A stretch of DNA of 64,000 nt from Bradyrhizobium erythrophlei (GTDB lineage Bacteria > Pseudomonadota > Alphaproteobacteria > Rhizobiales > Xanthobacteraceae): positions 3,833,501-3,897,500 of the forward strand of contig FSRD01000001.1 in the NCBI GenBank assembly GCA_900129675.1. Reading direction: 5' to 3'. Of the stretch, positions 53,533 through 62,540 are shown in pieces. Positions within the stretch are counted from its first letter, which is position 1; the number at the start of each line of letters is the position of its first letter. The position numbers and the translations under genes were made by a program. The notes below the pieces were generated by a model. That model saw only the letters and a program-made list of their open reading frames with translations. It ran no database searches and had not been told where the DNA came from.

Positions 53533-54277
53533 AGCTGCTTCTGGCGCAAAGCGGACATTGGCTAAAACCCTGACGTCAGCCAATTGCGGACATTTTGGCG
53601 GCCGGCAACCACTATACAGGCGGCGCCACAAAAGGCTCCTTGGCTATCGGCTGGCAACGGCGTGGACATCCGGAGCTTGAGTCCCGGTGGGGGAACAGCA
53701 TTTGGACGATCTCAAAGCCGCGGCTTCCGAGATTGCTACTGGTCTGCCGCGCAATTGGGGTCAAAAATGAATGCATTCGTTTTTCAAGTGATATGTGTTT
53801 GTGCCGTTCGGCGACTTCTGGCGGATTTTGTTGCAAAAGGCATTGCCGCTAAACCCGCCCGGGCGCGCTGCGGCGCTTGAAGCGCCCTGCAGGCGATGCC
53901 TGTGCAATTCCAAAAAACCGTGGATCAATCCCGCACCCCGATGGTGGATGACCCAACGTCCGCGGCCCTGCATGGGCGCCGCGTACGATCACCTTCGTCG
54001 CGCAAGCATCGTACCGCGGGGTGCAGACCACAGAAAGGCGATAGGTTCGCGAGACGTGGCGCGCGCAGTAAGGATACACGCGGGTCGGGCGTGTCCGCCG
54101 CGGTATATCCCGCCAGCGCCACGGGCGCAAAACGCGGATCACCGTCTCTTGCCCTCGATGCGGCATTGGTGCACACTTCCTAGTCCTAATCCTGATCATG
54201 TCGAGGCGCCCGCCGCGGTGCCGTCGCGCCGAGGCGAATAGCCCAACGCTGGAGTTGACCAGCGGGACGGACGGGCC
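53533..54277. other. Upstream region of the SPFH cluster, no gene seen
   Basis: Several overlapping open frames, none with recognisable motifs. It contains the promoter region of the SPFH-formamidase block, but I could not assign promoter boxes with confidence. Confidence 0.4.
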
Positions 54278-55249
54278 ATGGTTCGATCTCGTGATAACGC
54301 AGTGGTATCCGACAGGTGGCCGTATCGGCGCGCCGTTGCGGTGGTCGCAGCGATTGGCTTGGTCGCAGCGGTCGCCAGCCTTTGCTTTTTCACCGTGGAT
54401 AGCGCGGACTACGCGATCGTCACCGATTTCGGCAAGCCGACGCAAGTGATCACTGCGCCGGGGCTCCGGTTCAAGCATCCCTTGCAGAGCGTGCGGACGT
54501 TCGACCGTCGCCTGTTCGTCTACGCTTCGCCGCCGAGCGAATTGCTGACTATCGAGAAAACGCCAGTCGTAGCATCCGGCACCATCTTGTGGCGCGTGGC
54601 CGATCCGAAGCGGTATTTCGAGACCGTCATCGACAGAAGGGGCGCCGAATCGAGACTCGGCGACATCCTTTCCGCGGAGTTCGGGGCCGCTATCGGGAGC
54701 AATCGCCTGGTCGCGTTTGTCTCGACGGATGCCGCAGCCTACCGGGCGGATGCCATTGTCGCCGAGATCGCCCGCCGGTGTGGCACTGTGGCACAGAGGG
54801 ATTACGGCATCGAAGTCGTCGACGTCCAGCTGCGCGGCTTCGATTTTCCCAAGCAAAACCGGCTCCGCCTCTACGCCAGGATGAAGTCCGAACGCGGCCG
54901 CATCAGCATGCTGTACCGCTCGGAGGGGGAGGAGGAGGGACTGAAGGTGCGAGCCGCCGCAGAGGAGCAGAAGGCGCGCATCCTCGGGAAGGCGATCGAG
55001 CTGGCGCAACGGCGCCGCGGCGAGGGGGACGGCGAGGCGGCGCGCATCTATGCAAACGCGCTGAGCCGTGCGCCCGAATTCTACGCGTTCCTGCGTACCA
55101 TGGAAACGTCGCGGACCTTCGCGCGCAAGAGCACGACCATGGTGCTGCCGGCGGATTCCCCGCTGTTCGGCGTGCTCTTCGACAGCAAATATTTCAACGG
55201 CGGCGCTCCCGGGAGCGATGGCGTCCGCGGGGAGTTGCCGAGAAAGTAG
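54278..55249 (+). CDS. HflC-like SPFH membrane protein (SPFH-1)
   Basis: 323 aa. One N-terminal membrane helix (about 19-41, AVAVVAAIGLVAAVASLCFF) precedes a Band-7/SPFH domain (YAIVTDFGKPTQVITAPGLR, VASGTILWRVADPKRYFETV, YGIEVVDVQLRGFDFPKQNR). An Ala/Glu-rich helix follows (EEGLKVRAAAEEQKARILGK), then the HflC-type end APEFYAFLRTMETSRTF, with VLPADSPLFGVLF. The overall order matches HflC. It is the first gene of the 54278-60857 block; the formamidase-family gene starts 109 bases later. Likely faces the periplasm and forms a ring with an HflK-type partner (inferred). Confidence 0.82.
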   Translation: MVRSRDNAVVSDRWPYRRAVAVVAAIGLVAAVASLCFFTVDSADYAIVTDFGKPTQVITAPGLRFKHPLQSVRTFDRRLFVYASPPSELLTIEKTPVVASGTILWRVADPKRYFETVIDRRGAESRLGDILSAEFGAAIGSNRLVAFVSTDAAAYRADAIVAEIARRCGTVAQRDYGIEVVDVQLRGFDFPKQNRLRLYARMKSERGRISMLYRSEGEEEGLKVRAAAEEQKARILGKAIELAQRRRGEGDGEAARIYANALSRAPEFYAFLRTMETSRTFARKSTTMVLPADSPLFGVLFDSKYFNGGAPGSDGVRGELPRK

Positions 55250-55358
55250 ATGGGGTTCCAGAGGAGGGGACCAAACATGAGATAGCCCGGCAGGATGCAA
55301 GAGATCGCGTGAGAGTGCATACGAAATGCAACCAAAAGATCCGAGGGAGGTAACGAAT

Positions 55359-56405
55359 ATGCCTGAGACTTATCGAGCACCGAGAGAGACGTTGCGGCTG
55401 CTGCCGGCCGCATTGCTGTTGTCGATCGCCGGGCTTTCGCTCGCCCGGCCGGCCGTGGCGGCCGAAGTGAGGTACGATCCAGGCGACAAGGTTTATTTCA
55501 CTTACTGCCATGCCCATCCGCCGGCCTTGCGCATCAAGCCCGGGGACTCGGTGATCACCAGCACGCGTGACGCCTCCAACGACGCGTTCTCCGTCTCCGA
55601 CACATCGGTCGCGCCAAAGCTCGACCTCACCAAGGTCAATCCGCAGACCGGCCCGTTCTACGTCGAAGGTGCCGAGCCCGGCGACACGCTGGAGGTCCAT
55701 ATCGACAGCATCGAGCTCAACCGCGACTGGGGATGGGGTGCTTCAATTCCCAACTTCGGGCTGCTTGCGCCCGAGTACAAGACCGCAATGGTGACGCCGC
55801 CTGTCCCCGACCGTCTGTTCATCTGGCGTCTCGACAAGAGCCGCAAAGTCGCCACTCTTGACATGCCGAACAGCAAGATCGGCAAAGTCGAGGTTCCGAT
55901 CAGGCCGTTCTTCGGCACCATCGGTACTGCTCCGGGAGGGAAGGAGTGCATCAGCTCGCTGTATCCTGGTCCCTATGGCGCGAACATGGACTTCAACGAG
56001 GTCGTCGCGGGGGTCACCATGCACTTCCCGGTGTTCGAGCCGGGGGCGTTGTTCATGCTGGGCGACGGGCACTCCGCGCAGGGCGACGGGGAGATCGACG
56101 GTGCTGCGATCGAGACGCCATTCACCGTCAAGTTCACCGCGAACCTGATCAAGGGCAAGAAGATCAACTGGCCGCACCTGATCAACGACAATGAGATCAT
56201 GTCGATCGGCAGCACGCGACCTCTGATCGACGCCTTGCGCCTCGCCTGCGCCGACATGGTCACCTGGCTCACGACTGACTATGGCTTCGAGAAGTACGAC
56301 GCCGTCGAATTGCTTGGTCAGGCGGCTCACCTTTATATCGCCAACGTGGTCGACCCGCAGTTCTCCGTGGCCTGCGCATTGAACAAGAAATATCTGCCGA
56401 AGTAA
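55359..56405 (+). CDS. Exported acetamidase/formamidase-family protein in the SPFH cluster
   Basis: 348 aa from the ATG at 55359, with GGGAGG 9 bases upstream. An N-terminal signal peptide (LLPAALLLSIAGLSLARPAV-AA) is followed by the FmdA fold: IKPGDSVITSTRDASNDAFS, GPFYVEGAEPGDTLEVHIDS, VPIRPFFGTIGTAP, and the metal-site-like FMLGDGHSAQGDGEIDGAAI. It is shorter than the 484-aa relative at 38559. Members hydrolyse amides such as formamide; export suggests a periplasmic substrate. It lies between two SPFH genes on one strand, so it probably shares their transcript. Confidence 0.85.
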   Translation: MPETYRAPRETLRLLPAALLLSIAGLSLARPAVAAEVRYDPGDKVYFTYCHAHPPALRIKPGDSVITSTRDASNDAFSVSDTSVAPKLDLTKVNPQTGPFYVEGAEPGDTLEVHIDSIELNRDWGWGASIPNFGLLAPEYKTAMVTPPVPDRLFIWRLDKSRKVATLDMPNSKIGKVEVPIRPFFGTIGTAPGGKECISSLYPGPYGANMDFNEVVAGVTMHFPVFEPGALFMLGDGHSAQGDGEIDGAAIETPFTVKFTANLIKGKKINWPHLINDNEIMSIGSTRPLIDALRLACADMVTWLTTDYGFEKYDAVELLGQAAHLYIANVVDPQFSVACALNKKYLPK

Positions 56406-56502
56406 CACGGCCGCGCCAGCGGCGGCGCCCGCAAGGCACCGCCGCTGGCCAAAGCGGTTGGGACGGGAGCATTCGGTCCGCGAAAACTTCGAAAACGGGA
56501 CT

Positions 56503-58719
56503 ATGATGGTCAGCTTTTTATTCGATGTCCTTCGGGAAGCCTGGGGAATCCTGGAAGACGCTTCTGTCTTCCTCCTCTTCGGCTTCCTGCTCGCCGGGGT
56601 GCTTGCGGTCCTGGTGCCGGGCCGGCTGCTCACCCGGCTCGTCGGGGCCGGAAAGATAAAGTCGGTGCTCTGGGGGTCAGTCCTCGGCGCGCCATTGCCC
56701 TTGTGCTCCTGCGGCGTCCTGCCAACAGCGCTTGGGCTGCGCAAGGAAGGGGCGACGCCGGGCGCCACCGTGGCGTTCCTGGTCGCGACGCCGGAAACCG
56801 GGGTCGACAGTATCAGCCTGACGTACGCGCTGACCGACCCTCTCATGACCGTGTTCCGCCCCGTCGCCGGGGTTGCAACGGCGATTGCCGCCGGCCTCGC
56901 CACAAATCTGTTCGGCGCCCCGGGCTCCAGCGCGACCGGACGGCCCCTGAGGTCCGCCAAAAATCCCGCCGCAGGTAGCGACAGCGACCAGTGTCAGCAT
57001 GCAGGCGACGCCGCTGAGGGACTTGATCACGCGCACGGACAGGATCACCACCACGACCACGCCCGGGAGGCGAATTCGCAGCCCGACTCTGGAGCCACAA
57101 GCGGCAGTGCGGCGGTCGATGCGACAAGGCGCATCATCCGTTATGGCTTCGTCGAGTTGCTCGACGACATCAGCTGGTGGCTCGCTCTGGGCATCGTTCT
57201 GTCCGCCGTCGCCGTCGTCGCAGTTCCAGCGCAGCTATTCGACGGCGTGTGGGGCGGCGGAATCGTCTCGATGTTGCTGATGCTCATCTTGAGCATCCCT
57301 CTCTACACCTGCGCTTCGTCCTCGACGCCCATGGCGGCGGCGCTGGCGCTCAAGGGATTGAGCCCAGGCGCCGTTCTCGTTTTCCTTCTCGCCGGGCCGG
57401 CCACGAACATCAGCAGCCTGGTCGTCCTCATGAAGGTGCTGGGCCGCCGCGCGGTGGCTGCCTATCTGGTTGCGGTCGTCTTCATGACGCTCGCCGCCGG
57501 TTTCGCCCTCAACATGCTGTACCACGCTTGGGGGCTCGACCCTCGAGCGACGTTCGGGACCGCGGCCGGCTTCGTGCCGGACCTTGTCAAGGACGTCGGG
57601 GCCGTGCTGCTCAGCGGCTTGCTGATCCTCAGCATGCGCCGGACGCGCGTTCCGGACGAATGGGTCTGGCTCCGGGACAGAGCCGCGCAGCTGACCGGGA
57701 TTGCCGTTACCCCGCGCAGCCTCGGCTACGCTGCCGCCGGCGGCGTGGCGCTACTCTGGCTCGGGAGCGGACTCTTCACGGTCGGGCCCGGCGAGGTCGG
57801 CATGAGGCTGCGGTTCGGTCGGATCCTGGCGTCGGATCTCGAGCCTGGCCTGCACGTCAGATGGCCCTGGCCGTTCGAGAGCTACCGCCTCATCGTGCAG
57901 AATCTGGCGCAACGGCTCGAGTTCGGACTTCCACCGGAACTGTCGCGGGAGGAGGCGACGCGCGCGCAGCTTCGCAGCCGGCTGGCCTTTGGATCAAACC
58001 CAGCGCCGCAGCAGGCGAGCGGCGTCTGGTTCCAGAAGGAGACGGCGCCCGGCGACTCCTTCCTGCTCACCGGCGACAGCAACCTCATAGATCTGAGGTC
58101 CACGGCCCAGTACCGGGTCAACGACGCGCTGGCGTTCGCCTATCACCTCGCCGAACCAGAGGCACTCGTGCGCAGCACGATCCTGGCAGCGCTCCGGGGT
58201 GCGGTCGCGACCCGCGCCATCGATGCGGTCTACACCACAGCGCGCGAGGAGATCGAACGCGAGACGCGTGCGGCCGCCCAGTCGATGCTGGACCGCTACC
58301 AGGCCGGAATCGAGGTGCTTTCCGTCAGCCTGCTTTACGACCACCCTCCAGACCAGGTCCACGACGCCTTCCGAGACGTCGCCAGCTCGCTCGAGGACAA
58401 GCTGCGTACGATCAACCTGGCGAACGTCTTCGCGGTGGAGAAGATCAACCAGGCGAAAGGCGAAGCCGCCGCGATGACTGAGGGGGCGCTGGCCTTCAAG
58501 GAGCAGCGGATCGCGGGCGCTCAGGCTGACGCGAACGCTTTCGTGCTGCGGCTCGAAGCCTACGAGCACGCCCCTGGGCTTACAAAATTCCGATTGCAGC
58601 TTGAAACGCTCGAAGACGTGCTGCCGGGCATGCGGAAATTTGTGCGACCCGGCAGCGGCGACGTGAAAGACTTTGACATGTGGCTCGTGCAGCCCTTGGG
58701 CTCGGGCCAAAGCAAGTAG
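56503..58719 (+). CDS. Fusion of a SO_0444-type metal permease and an HflK-like SPFH domain
   Basis: 738 aa from the ATG at 56503. Residues 1 to about 400 are a permease with eight or more membrane segments and two inverted signature loops: APLPLCSCGVLPTALGLRKE with FLVATPETGVDS, and SIPLYTCASSSTPMAAALAL with FLLAGPATNISSL. Between them is a His-rich loop (about 165-190, DHAHGQDHHHDHAREA) likely to bind metal. After a further membrane helix (about 406-425), an SPFH domain of HflK type begins (VGPGEVGMRLRFGRILASDL, SNLIDLRSTAQYRVNDALAF) and ends with the usual helical tail. The permease half matches proteins annotated as Cu/Zn efflux (DUF318-related). The fusion is continuous with no frameshift. 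It may place a metal exporter in an SPFH ring. Confidence 0.82.
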   Translation: MMVSFLFDVLREAWGILEDASVFLLFGFLLAGVLAVLVPGRLLTRLVGAGKIKSVLWGSVLGAPLPLCSCGVLPTALGLRKEGATPGATVAFLVATPETGVDSISLTYALTDPLMTVFRPVAGVATAIAAGLATNLFGAPGSSATGRPLRSAKNPAAGSDSDQCQHAGDAAEGLDHAHGQDHHHDHAREANSQPDSGATSGSAAVDATRRIIRYGFVELLDDISWWLALGIVLSAVAVVAVPAQLFDGVWGGGIVSMLLMLILSIPLYTCASSSTPMAAALALKGLSPGAVLVFLLAGPATNISSLVVLMKVLGRRAVAAYLVAVVFMTLAAGFALNMLYHAWGLDPRATFGTAAGFVPDLVKDVGAVLLSGLLILSMRRTRVPDEWVWLRDRAAQLTGIAVTPRSLGYAAAGGVALLWLGSGLFTVGPGEVGMRLRFGRILASDLEPGLHVRWPWPFESYRLIVQNLAQRLEFGLPPELSREEATRAQLRSRLAFGSNPAPQQASGVWFQKETAPGDSFLLTGDSNLIDLRSTAQYRVNDALAFAYHLAEPEALVRSTILAALRGAVATRAIDAVYTTAREEIERETRAAAQSMLDRYQAGIEVLSVSLLYDHPPDQVHDAFRDVASSLEDKLRTINLANVFAVEKINQAKGEAAAMTEGALAFKEQRIAGAQADANAFVLRLEAYEHAPGLTKFRLQLETLEDVLPGMRKFVRPGSGDVKDFDMWLVQPLGSGQSK

Positions 58720-58833
58720 CGAGGCCGGTTTCGCGCGGATCACGTGCCTCGAGGAAGGAGCCGATCAGGCGAGAGCAGGATGACGAGGACTTTTGGTCAA
58801 ACGGACAGGATCTGACAGCGGCGGCAGGCGAGA

Positions 58834-59841
58834 ATGGCGGAACGAGCCACGACAGCGAACAAACGATCGAACATCGTGCTTCGGCGTACCCTGCCGGCAC
58901 TGATGGCGGCGTTCGCAGTCTGGGCGCTTGTTTCCTCGTTCTTCGCCCTGGACATCACCGAATATGGACTTGTCACGCGCTTCGGGCGGGTGGTTCGTGT
59001 CCTCGCCGAGCCTGGCCTCCACGTCGTTGCGCCGTTCGACCGCGTTGTGCGGCTGGACAAGCGCGTCCTGTTCTTTCGGCCGGCGCCTTCCGAGTATCTG
59101 ACGATCGACAAGAAGAACCTCGGCGTCGATAGCCTCGTGACGTGGCGGATCGCCGACCCGGTACGCTTTCTCGCCGCGGTCGCGACCCCGGCTGCGGGCG
59201 AGCAGCGTCTCTCCGACATCATCCTGGCGGAGATCGGCGCCGTCATGGGACGGTATCCGGCGTCCGTTCTCATCTCCACCGACCCAGCAAAGAGCAACTA
59301 TCAGGCCATGGCGTCGGAAGTCGTTCGCCGCGTCGCAGACTTGGCCCGAACGGCCTATGGTATCGATGTGGTCAGCGTCGACATCCGCGGCCTCCACCTG
59401 CCGGAACTGAACCGGGAGCATGTCTTCGAACGCATGAGGGCCGAGCGGGCCAAGATCGCCAAGGAGAACCGCTCGGCGGGCGAGTTGGAGGCGAAGAGGA
59501 TCCTCGCCGAGGCCGACCATGAGAAAATCCGCATCGACTCGGAGGCTGCCGGACAGGCCGAGCGCATCAAGGCCGAGGCCGACGCCGAGGCTTCGCGCAC
59601 CTATGCTGCAGCTTTCTCGCAAGATCCAGGATTCTACCAATTCCTGCGGACCTTGCGGGCCTACGACAAGTTCCTCGACGACAAGACGACTCTCTTCCTT
59701 CCTGCAGACGCTGACGTTCTGCGGATGCTGCACTTCGACACGCAACCGCTCCAGGTCGGACCGTCCCCTCCGCCGCCCGGAGCAATTTCGACCGGCGCCG
59801 ATCTACTCCTGAACAAAAAACTCGAGGAGGAGGTCCGGTGA
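58834..59841 (+). CDS. hflC: HflC-like SPFH protein (SPFH-3)
   Basis: 335 aa. N-terminal membrane helix at about 18-40 (TLPALMAAFAVWALVSSFFA), then the SPFH domain (YGLVTRFGRVVRVLAEPGLH, VAPFDRVVRLDKRVLFF, VDSLVTWRIADPVRFLAAVA). A long Ala/Glu helix (AKENRSAGELEAKRILAEAD) and the HflC-type DPGFYQFLRTLRAYDKFLDD end follow. Its stop overlaps the start of the next gene (GTGA), so the pair is translationally coupled. No FtsH protease gene is nearby, so a role other than FtsH modulation is possible. Confidence 0.85.
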   Translation: MAERATTANKRSNIVLRRTLPALMAAFAVWALVSSFFALDITEYGLVTRFGRVVRVLAEPGLHVVAPFDRVVRLDKRVLFFRPAPSEYLTIDKKNLGVDSLVTWRIADPVRFLAAVATPAAGEQRLSDIILAEIGAVMGRYPASVLISTDPAKSNYQAMASEVVRRVADLARTAYGIDVVSVDIRGLHLPELNREHVFERMRAERAKIAKENRSAGELEAKRILAEADHEKIRIDSEAAGQAERIKAEADAEASRTYAAAFSQDPGFYQFLRTLRAYDKFLDDKTTLFLPADADVLRMLHFDTQPLQVGPSPPPPGAISTGADLLLNKKLEEEVR

Positions 59842-60857
59842 CATTCGCGTACGATCCAGGCCTGGGCGGCGACGCGCGGCGAGAAGCAGACCAAGCCGCA
59901 AAAGATCTGACGCACGGCGTCGACCTGCGGTCGCGTCCGGGACTAGCGCGCCTCCGGCTTGGCTATCGCTATTGGATCCTTGGCGTTCTCGTCCTTTTTC
60001 TTGGAGCCCATCTGGCCTCGGGATTCTACGTCGTCGGGGCGGACGAGCGCGCGGTGGTACGCCGGTTCGGTACCGTCGAGGCGGAGGTCGGCCCCGGCAT
60101 GCACTACCGCCTCCCATGGCCCGTTGATCGCGTGGACGTCGTCAAGACGACGAGCGTGATGAAGGTCGGCGTGGGATTTGCGATACCCACCGGGGATTCG
60201 GCCGCGCCGTCCGGCATGGAGCTGCTAACCGGGGACACCAATATCGTCAATGCTGCCCTCGCTCTGCAATATGTTATCCGCGATCCGGCGGAATTCCTTT
60301 TTCAGATCGAGGAGCCGCAAGCCTTCGTCGAGGCCATCGCCGAGGGGGTGCTGACCGAGACGGTCGTCGGCATGCCCATCGACGAGGTACTGACCAGGGG
60401 GCGGGTCGCAGTGCAGGAACGGGTCAAGGCCAAGACACAGGAGCTCCTTGACCGCCGCCACAGCGGCATTCGCATCGTGTCTGCGAGCATCATGACGATC
60501 TCTCTCGACAGATCGGTTGTCCAGTCTTTTCAAGACGTGGCGGATGCCATGGCCGACCGCGAGAAGGTGATCAATGAGGCCCGCGCCTACGCGAGCAACC
60601 TCATTCCCAAGGCAAGGGGCGAGGCGCGCACGCGGCTGAGCGAGGCGGAGGCCTACAAGCAACAGCGCGTCGCCGCTGCCATCGGCGAGACGAGCCGCTT
60701 TCTCGCGCTGCAGAAGGAGTATGAAAAGGTACCGGACGTCACCAGGATACGACTGTATCTGGAAGCCATGGAGAAGATCTTGCCCAAGCTACAGCTCTAT
60801 ATCATCGACTCGGACAAGGGGCGCGTGCCCCTGCATCTGAGGGTGACCGGCCCGTAA
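59838..60857 (+). CDS. hflK: HflK-like SPFH protein (SPFH-4)
   Basis: 339 aa from the GTG at 59838, overlapping the upstream stop. Residues 45-65 form the membrane helix (YWILGVLVLFLGAHLASGFY), then the SPFH domain (VVGADERAVVRRFGTVEAEV, GMHYRLPWPVDRVDVVKTTS, GDTNIVNAALALQYVIRDPA). A coiled region (MADREKVINEARAYASNLIP) and a tail LYIIDSDKGRVPLHLRVTG follow. This is the full HflK layout without the Gly-rich N-terminus of E. coli HflK. It completes the second HflC/HflK-type pair in the block. Confidence 0.85.
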   Translation: MTFAYDPGLGGDARREADQAAKDLTHGVDLRSRPGLARLRLGYRYWILGVLVLFLGAHLASGFYVVGADERAVVRRFGTVEAEVGPGMHYRLPWPVDRVDVVKTTSVMKVGVGFAIPTGDSAAPSGMELLTGDTNIVNAALALQYVIRDPAEFLFQIEEPQAFVEAIAEGVLTETVVGMPIDEVLTRGRVAVQERVKAKTQELLDRRHSGIRIVSASIMTISLDRSVVQSFQDVADAMADREKVINEARAYASNLIPKARGEARTRLSEAEAYKQQRVAAAIGETSRFLALQKEYEKVPDVTRIRLYLEAMEKILPKLQLYIIDSDKGRVPLHLRVTGP

Positions 60858-61046
60858 TCACAGCTTCAATCAGCCCCCGTTCCAGTGGATTGCCTTCACC
60901 TACCAGTTCGACAGTCCTGCGGATGGCGCTGAATGTGGGATTCGGGTCATACAAGAAAGGCTCCCCCCTGCAAGCAATGCTTGGGCAAAGGACGAATAGG
61001 ATCGGCTGCGATGGTACGCAGTGATCGCGGTCTTGGCGTTTAAGCA

Positions 61047-61229
61047 GTGTTGTCGCTGCGTTCCCACAATGACACGCTCACGCCGATCTGGAAAGTTGAA
61101 GCGGCACTGAAATGCCGGTCATGCAAGAAGGGACGATACGCGCCGCCTGTTCATATGATCAAACTGACCCGCGAGGGCGAGATCACGCCCTACGTCTGGG
61201 TGCATCCCGACGAAAATGATCGGCGATAG
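61047..61229 (+). CDS. Small hypothetical protein with a CxxC
   Basis: 60 aa from the GTG at 61047: MLSLRSHNDTLTPIWKVEAA, then LKCRSCKKGRYAPPVHMIKL and YVWVHPDE. A single CRSC and an aromatic tail. I recall the second half as a conserved rhizobial motif at the end of longer proteins, so this may be a truncated gene. Confidence 0.45.
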   Translation: MLSLRSHNDTLTPIWKVEAALKCRSCKKGRYAPPVHMIKLTREGEITPYVWVHPDENDRR

Positions 61230-61354
61230 GACTGAGGCAGCGCTAGCCTCGCCCATGGCTTAGATCGCCGTGGCCGCCATCACCGTAGCGGCGAACGCAG
61301 CGGGCACCACCGGCCAGCGCTGAGGCGACGTCAGTCCTCTAAGTTTCGAGGCGG

Positions 61355-61531
61355 TCACGTACCAAAGCATCGGTTATTTCGACCCATTTCCATTGCTGCT
61401 GCGACTTGACCGCGTGTTGCAGACGGATTTCCTAAAACTGCCGAGACTGCGTCGCATTTTGTCGCTGCTTGCAACCGGTCGCCAGCGCATCCGGTCAACA
61501 CGAAAGCAAATAACAGGGCGATGATCCTCAT
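61355..61531 (-). CDS. Small lipoprotein
   Basis: 58 aa from the ATG at 61531: MRIIALLFAFVLTGCAGDRL. The LTGC lipobox marks a cleaved, lipid-modified Cys at about residue 15. The mature peptide (KCDAVSAVLGNPSATRGQVA) is short and helical with two Cys. Likely membrane-anchored in the periplasm. Function unknown. Confidence 0.5.
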   Translation of the reverse strand: MRIIALLFAFVLTGCAGDRLQAATKCDAVSAVLGNPSATRGQVAAAMEMGRNNRCFGT

Positions 61532-61927
61532 TCGTGCAATCCCATTCTGGCAGGTTTCCAAATAGGGGATACGCCGCGAAGGATCACCGGAATTGGCGGC
61601 TGGCAGTACCCCTCGAAGGCGGTCTCTGTGTATCGGCGTCCACCAAACTGAAAAGGCCGCAGACATTTTCGACCTGCGGCCTCCGGGTAAAAAATTGAAT
61701 GCTTATGAAATTCACCAGGCCCGGTGCTCAGAGAGTAGTCGAAGCGGTGGAAGCCCGCGAATCAAAACGCCTGTTCCACTTGAGGAACAAAAAAACTGTT
61801 GCGGATCAGATACAGAAATGCGCGAAGGCCGTCGCCGCCGATCACACGGGCACTGGTTTCGCGATTCGTCGGCCATCGGCTCTACGCAGGCGGCATGTTC
61901 ATTTCGGCAACTTGACCGCAATCTTTG

Positions 61928-62119
61928 CTATGTCGGACAGTTCGCGCATGGCTTTTTCGGCCTCGGCTTGAATGTCATGAAGTGCACACCCACCGGCAGA
62001 CCCAACCGCTTTTCGGTATCGTTAGCCCAAACAACCGATGCGGATGAACGCTTCAACATGAGATCATGAAATAAGCCCGTAACGGTGACGCTGTCGCTCG
62101 ACAAACTGTGATCGGCCAT
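61928..62119 (-). CDS. Small hypothetical protein, possibly frameshifted
   Basis: 63 aa from the ATG at 62119: MADHSLSSDSVTVTGLFHDL, then SSASVVWANDTEKRLGLPVG. The tail (VHFMTFKPRPKKPCANCPT) looks poor, while the next frame over the same bases reads LHDIQAEAEKAMRELSDIAK and ends at about 61906. A frameshift near 61985 is therefore likely. Confidence 0.35.
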   Translation of the reverse strand: MADHSLSSDSVTVTGLFHDLMLKRSSASVVWANDTEKRLGLPVGVHFMTFKPRPKKPCANCPT

Positions 62120-62369
62120 CGAAATCTCCCGCGTTCCGCTAGGCATACCACAGCTTGCGGCATGAGTGTCGAAGCGCGGCCTTCGGCGCAAGGCAATCCA
62201 GTATCGCCAGCGCGGCCTCGTCCGTGCGCTTAATCGCCGTGGCCGCCATATTCCTCTAGCGGCGAACTTCGGACGCACCAGCGGGCCGCGCTTGTCGTAC
62301 AGCGCCCTCGCTTTCAGATTCGTCATTTTCGGAAAAGATGATTACGGTTAGGTACTCATAGGAGCGACA

Positions 62370-62540
62370 ATGGGCATGATGAAACTGCTGTCAGCTCCAA
62401 TCCGTAGCATAGTCAGATTTCCCCTGTTTCAGCTTGCCATCGTTGTCGCCGTGATTTTGTTCTTGCAAAGCGCCGATGAAAATTCGGCGCTCGGTCGAAT
62501 CTTCAAGGGCCTCGACAAACTAGAGCCTGTCCTCAATTGA
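62370..62540 (+). pseudogene. Small membrane protein cut by an IS5-family element
   Basis: Begins MGMMKLLSAPIRSIVRFPLF with an AGGAG site 5 bases upstream, one membrane helix (FQLAIVVAVILFLQS) and DENSALGRIFKGLDKL. At about 62522 it reaches the IS end (AGAGCCTGTCC) and stops 6 codons later at a stop supplied by the IS. The native 3' part is absent. Confidence 0.55.

Noticed and set aside
55743..56960. Minus-strand frame of 405 codons opposite the formamidase and permease genes
   Set aside because: Composition shadow. The plus strand has signal peptides, family motifs and ribosome sites.
61699..61971. Plus-strand 90-codon frame (MLMKFTRPGAQ)
   Set aside because: No ribosome site, no recognisable family, and it overlaps a minus-strand frame that looks more protein-like. 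Left uncalled.
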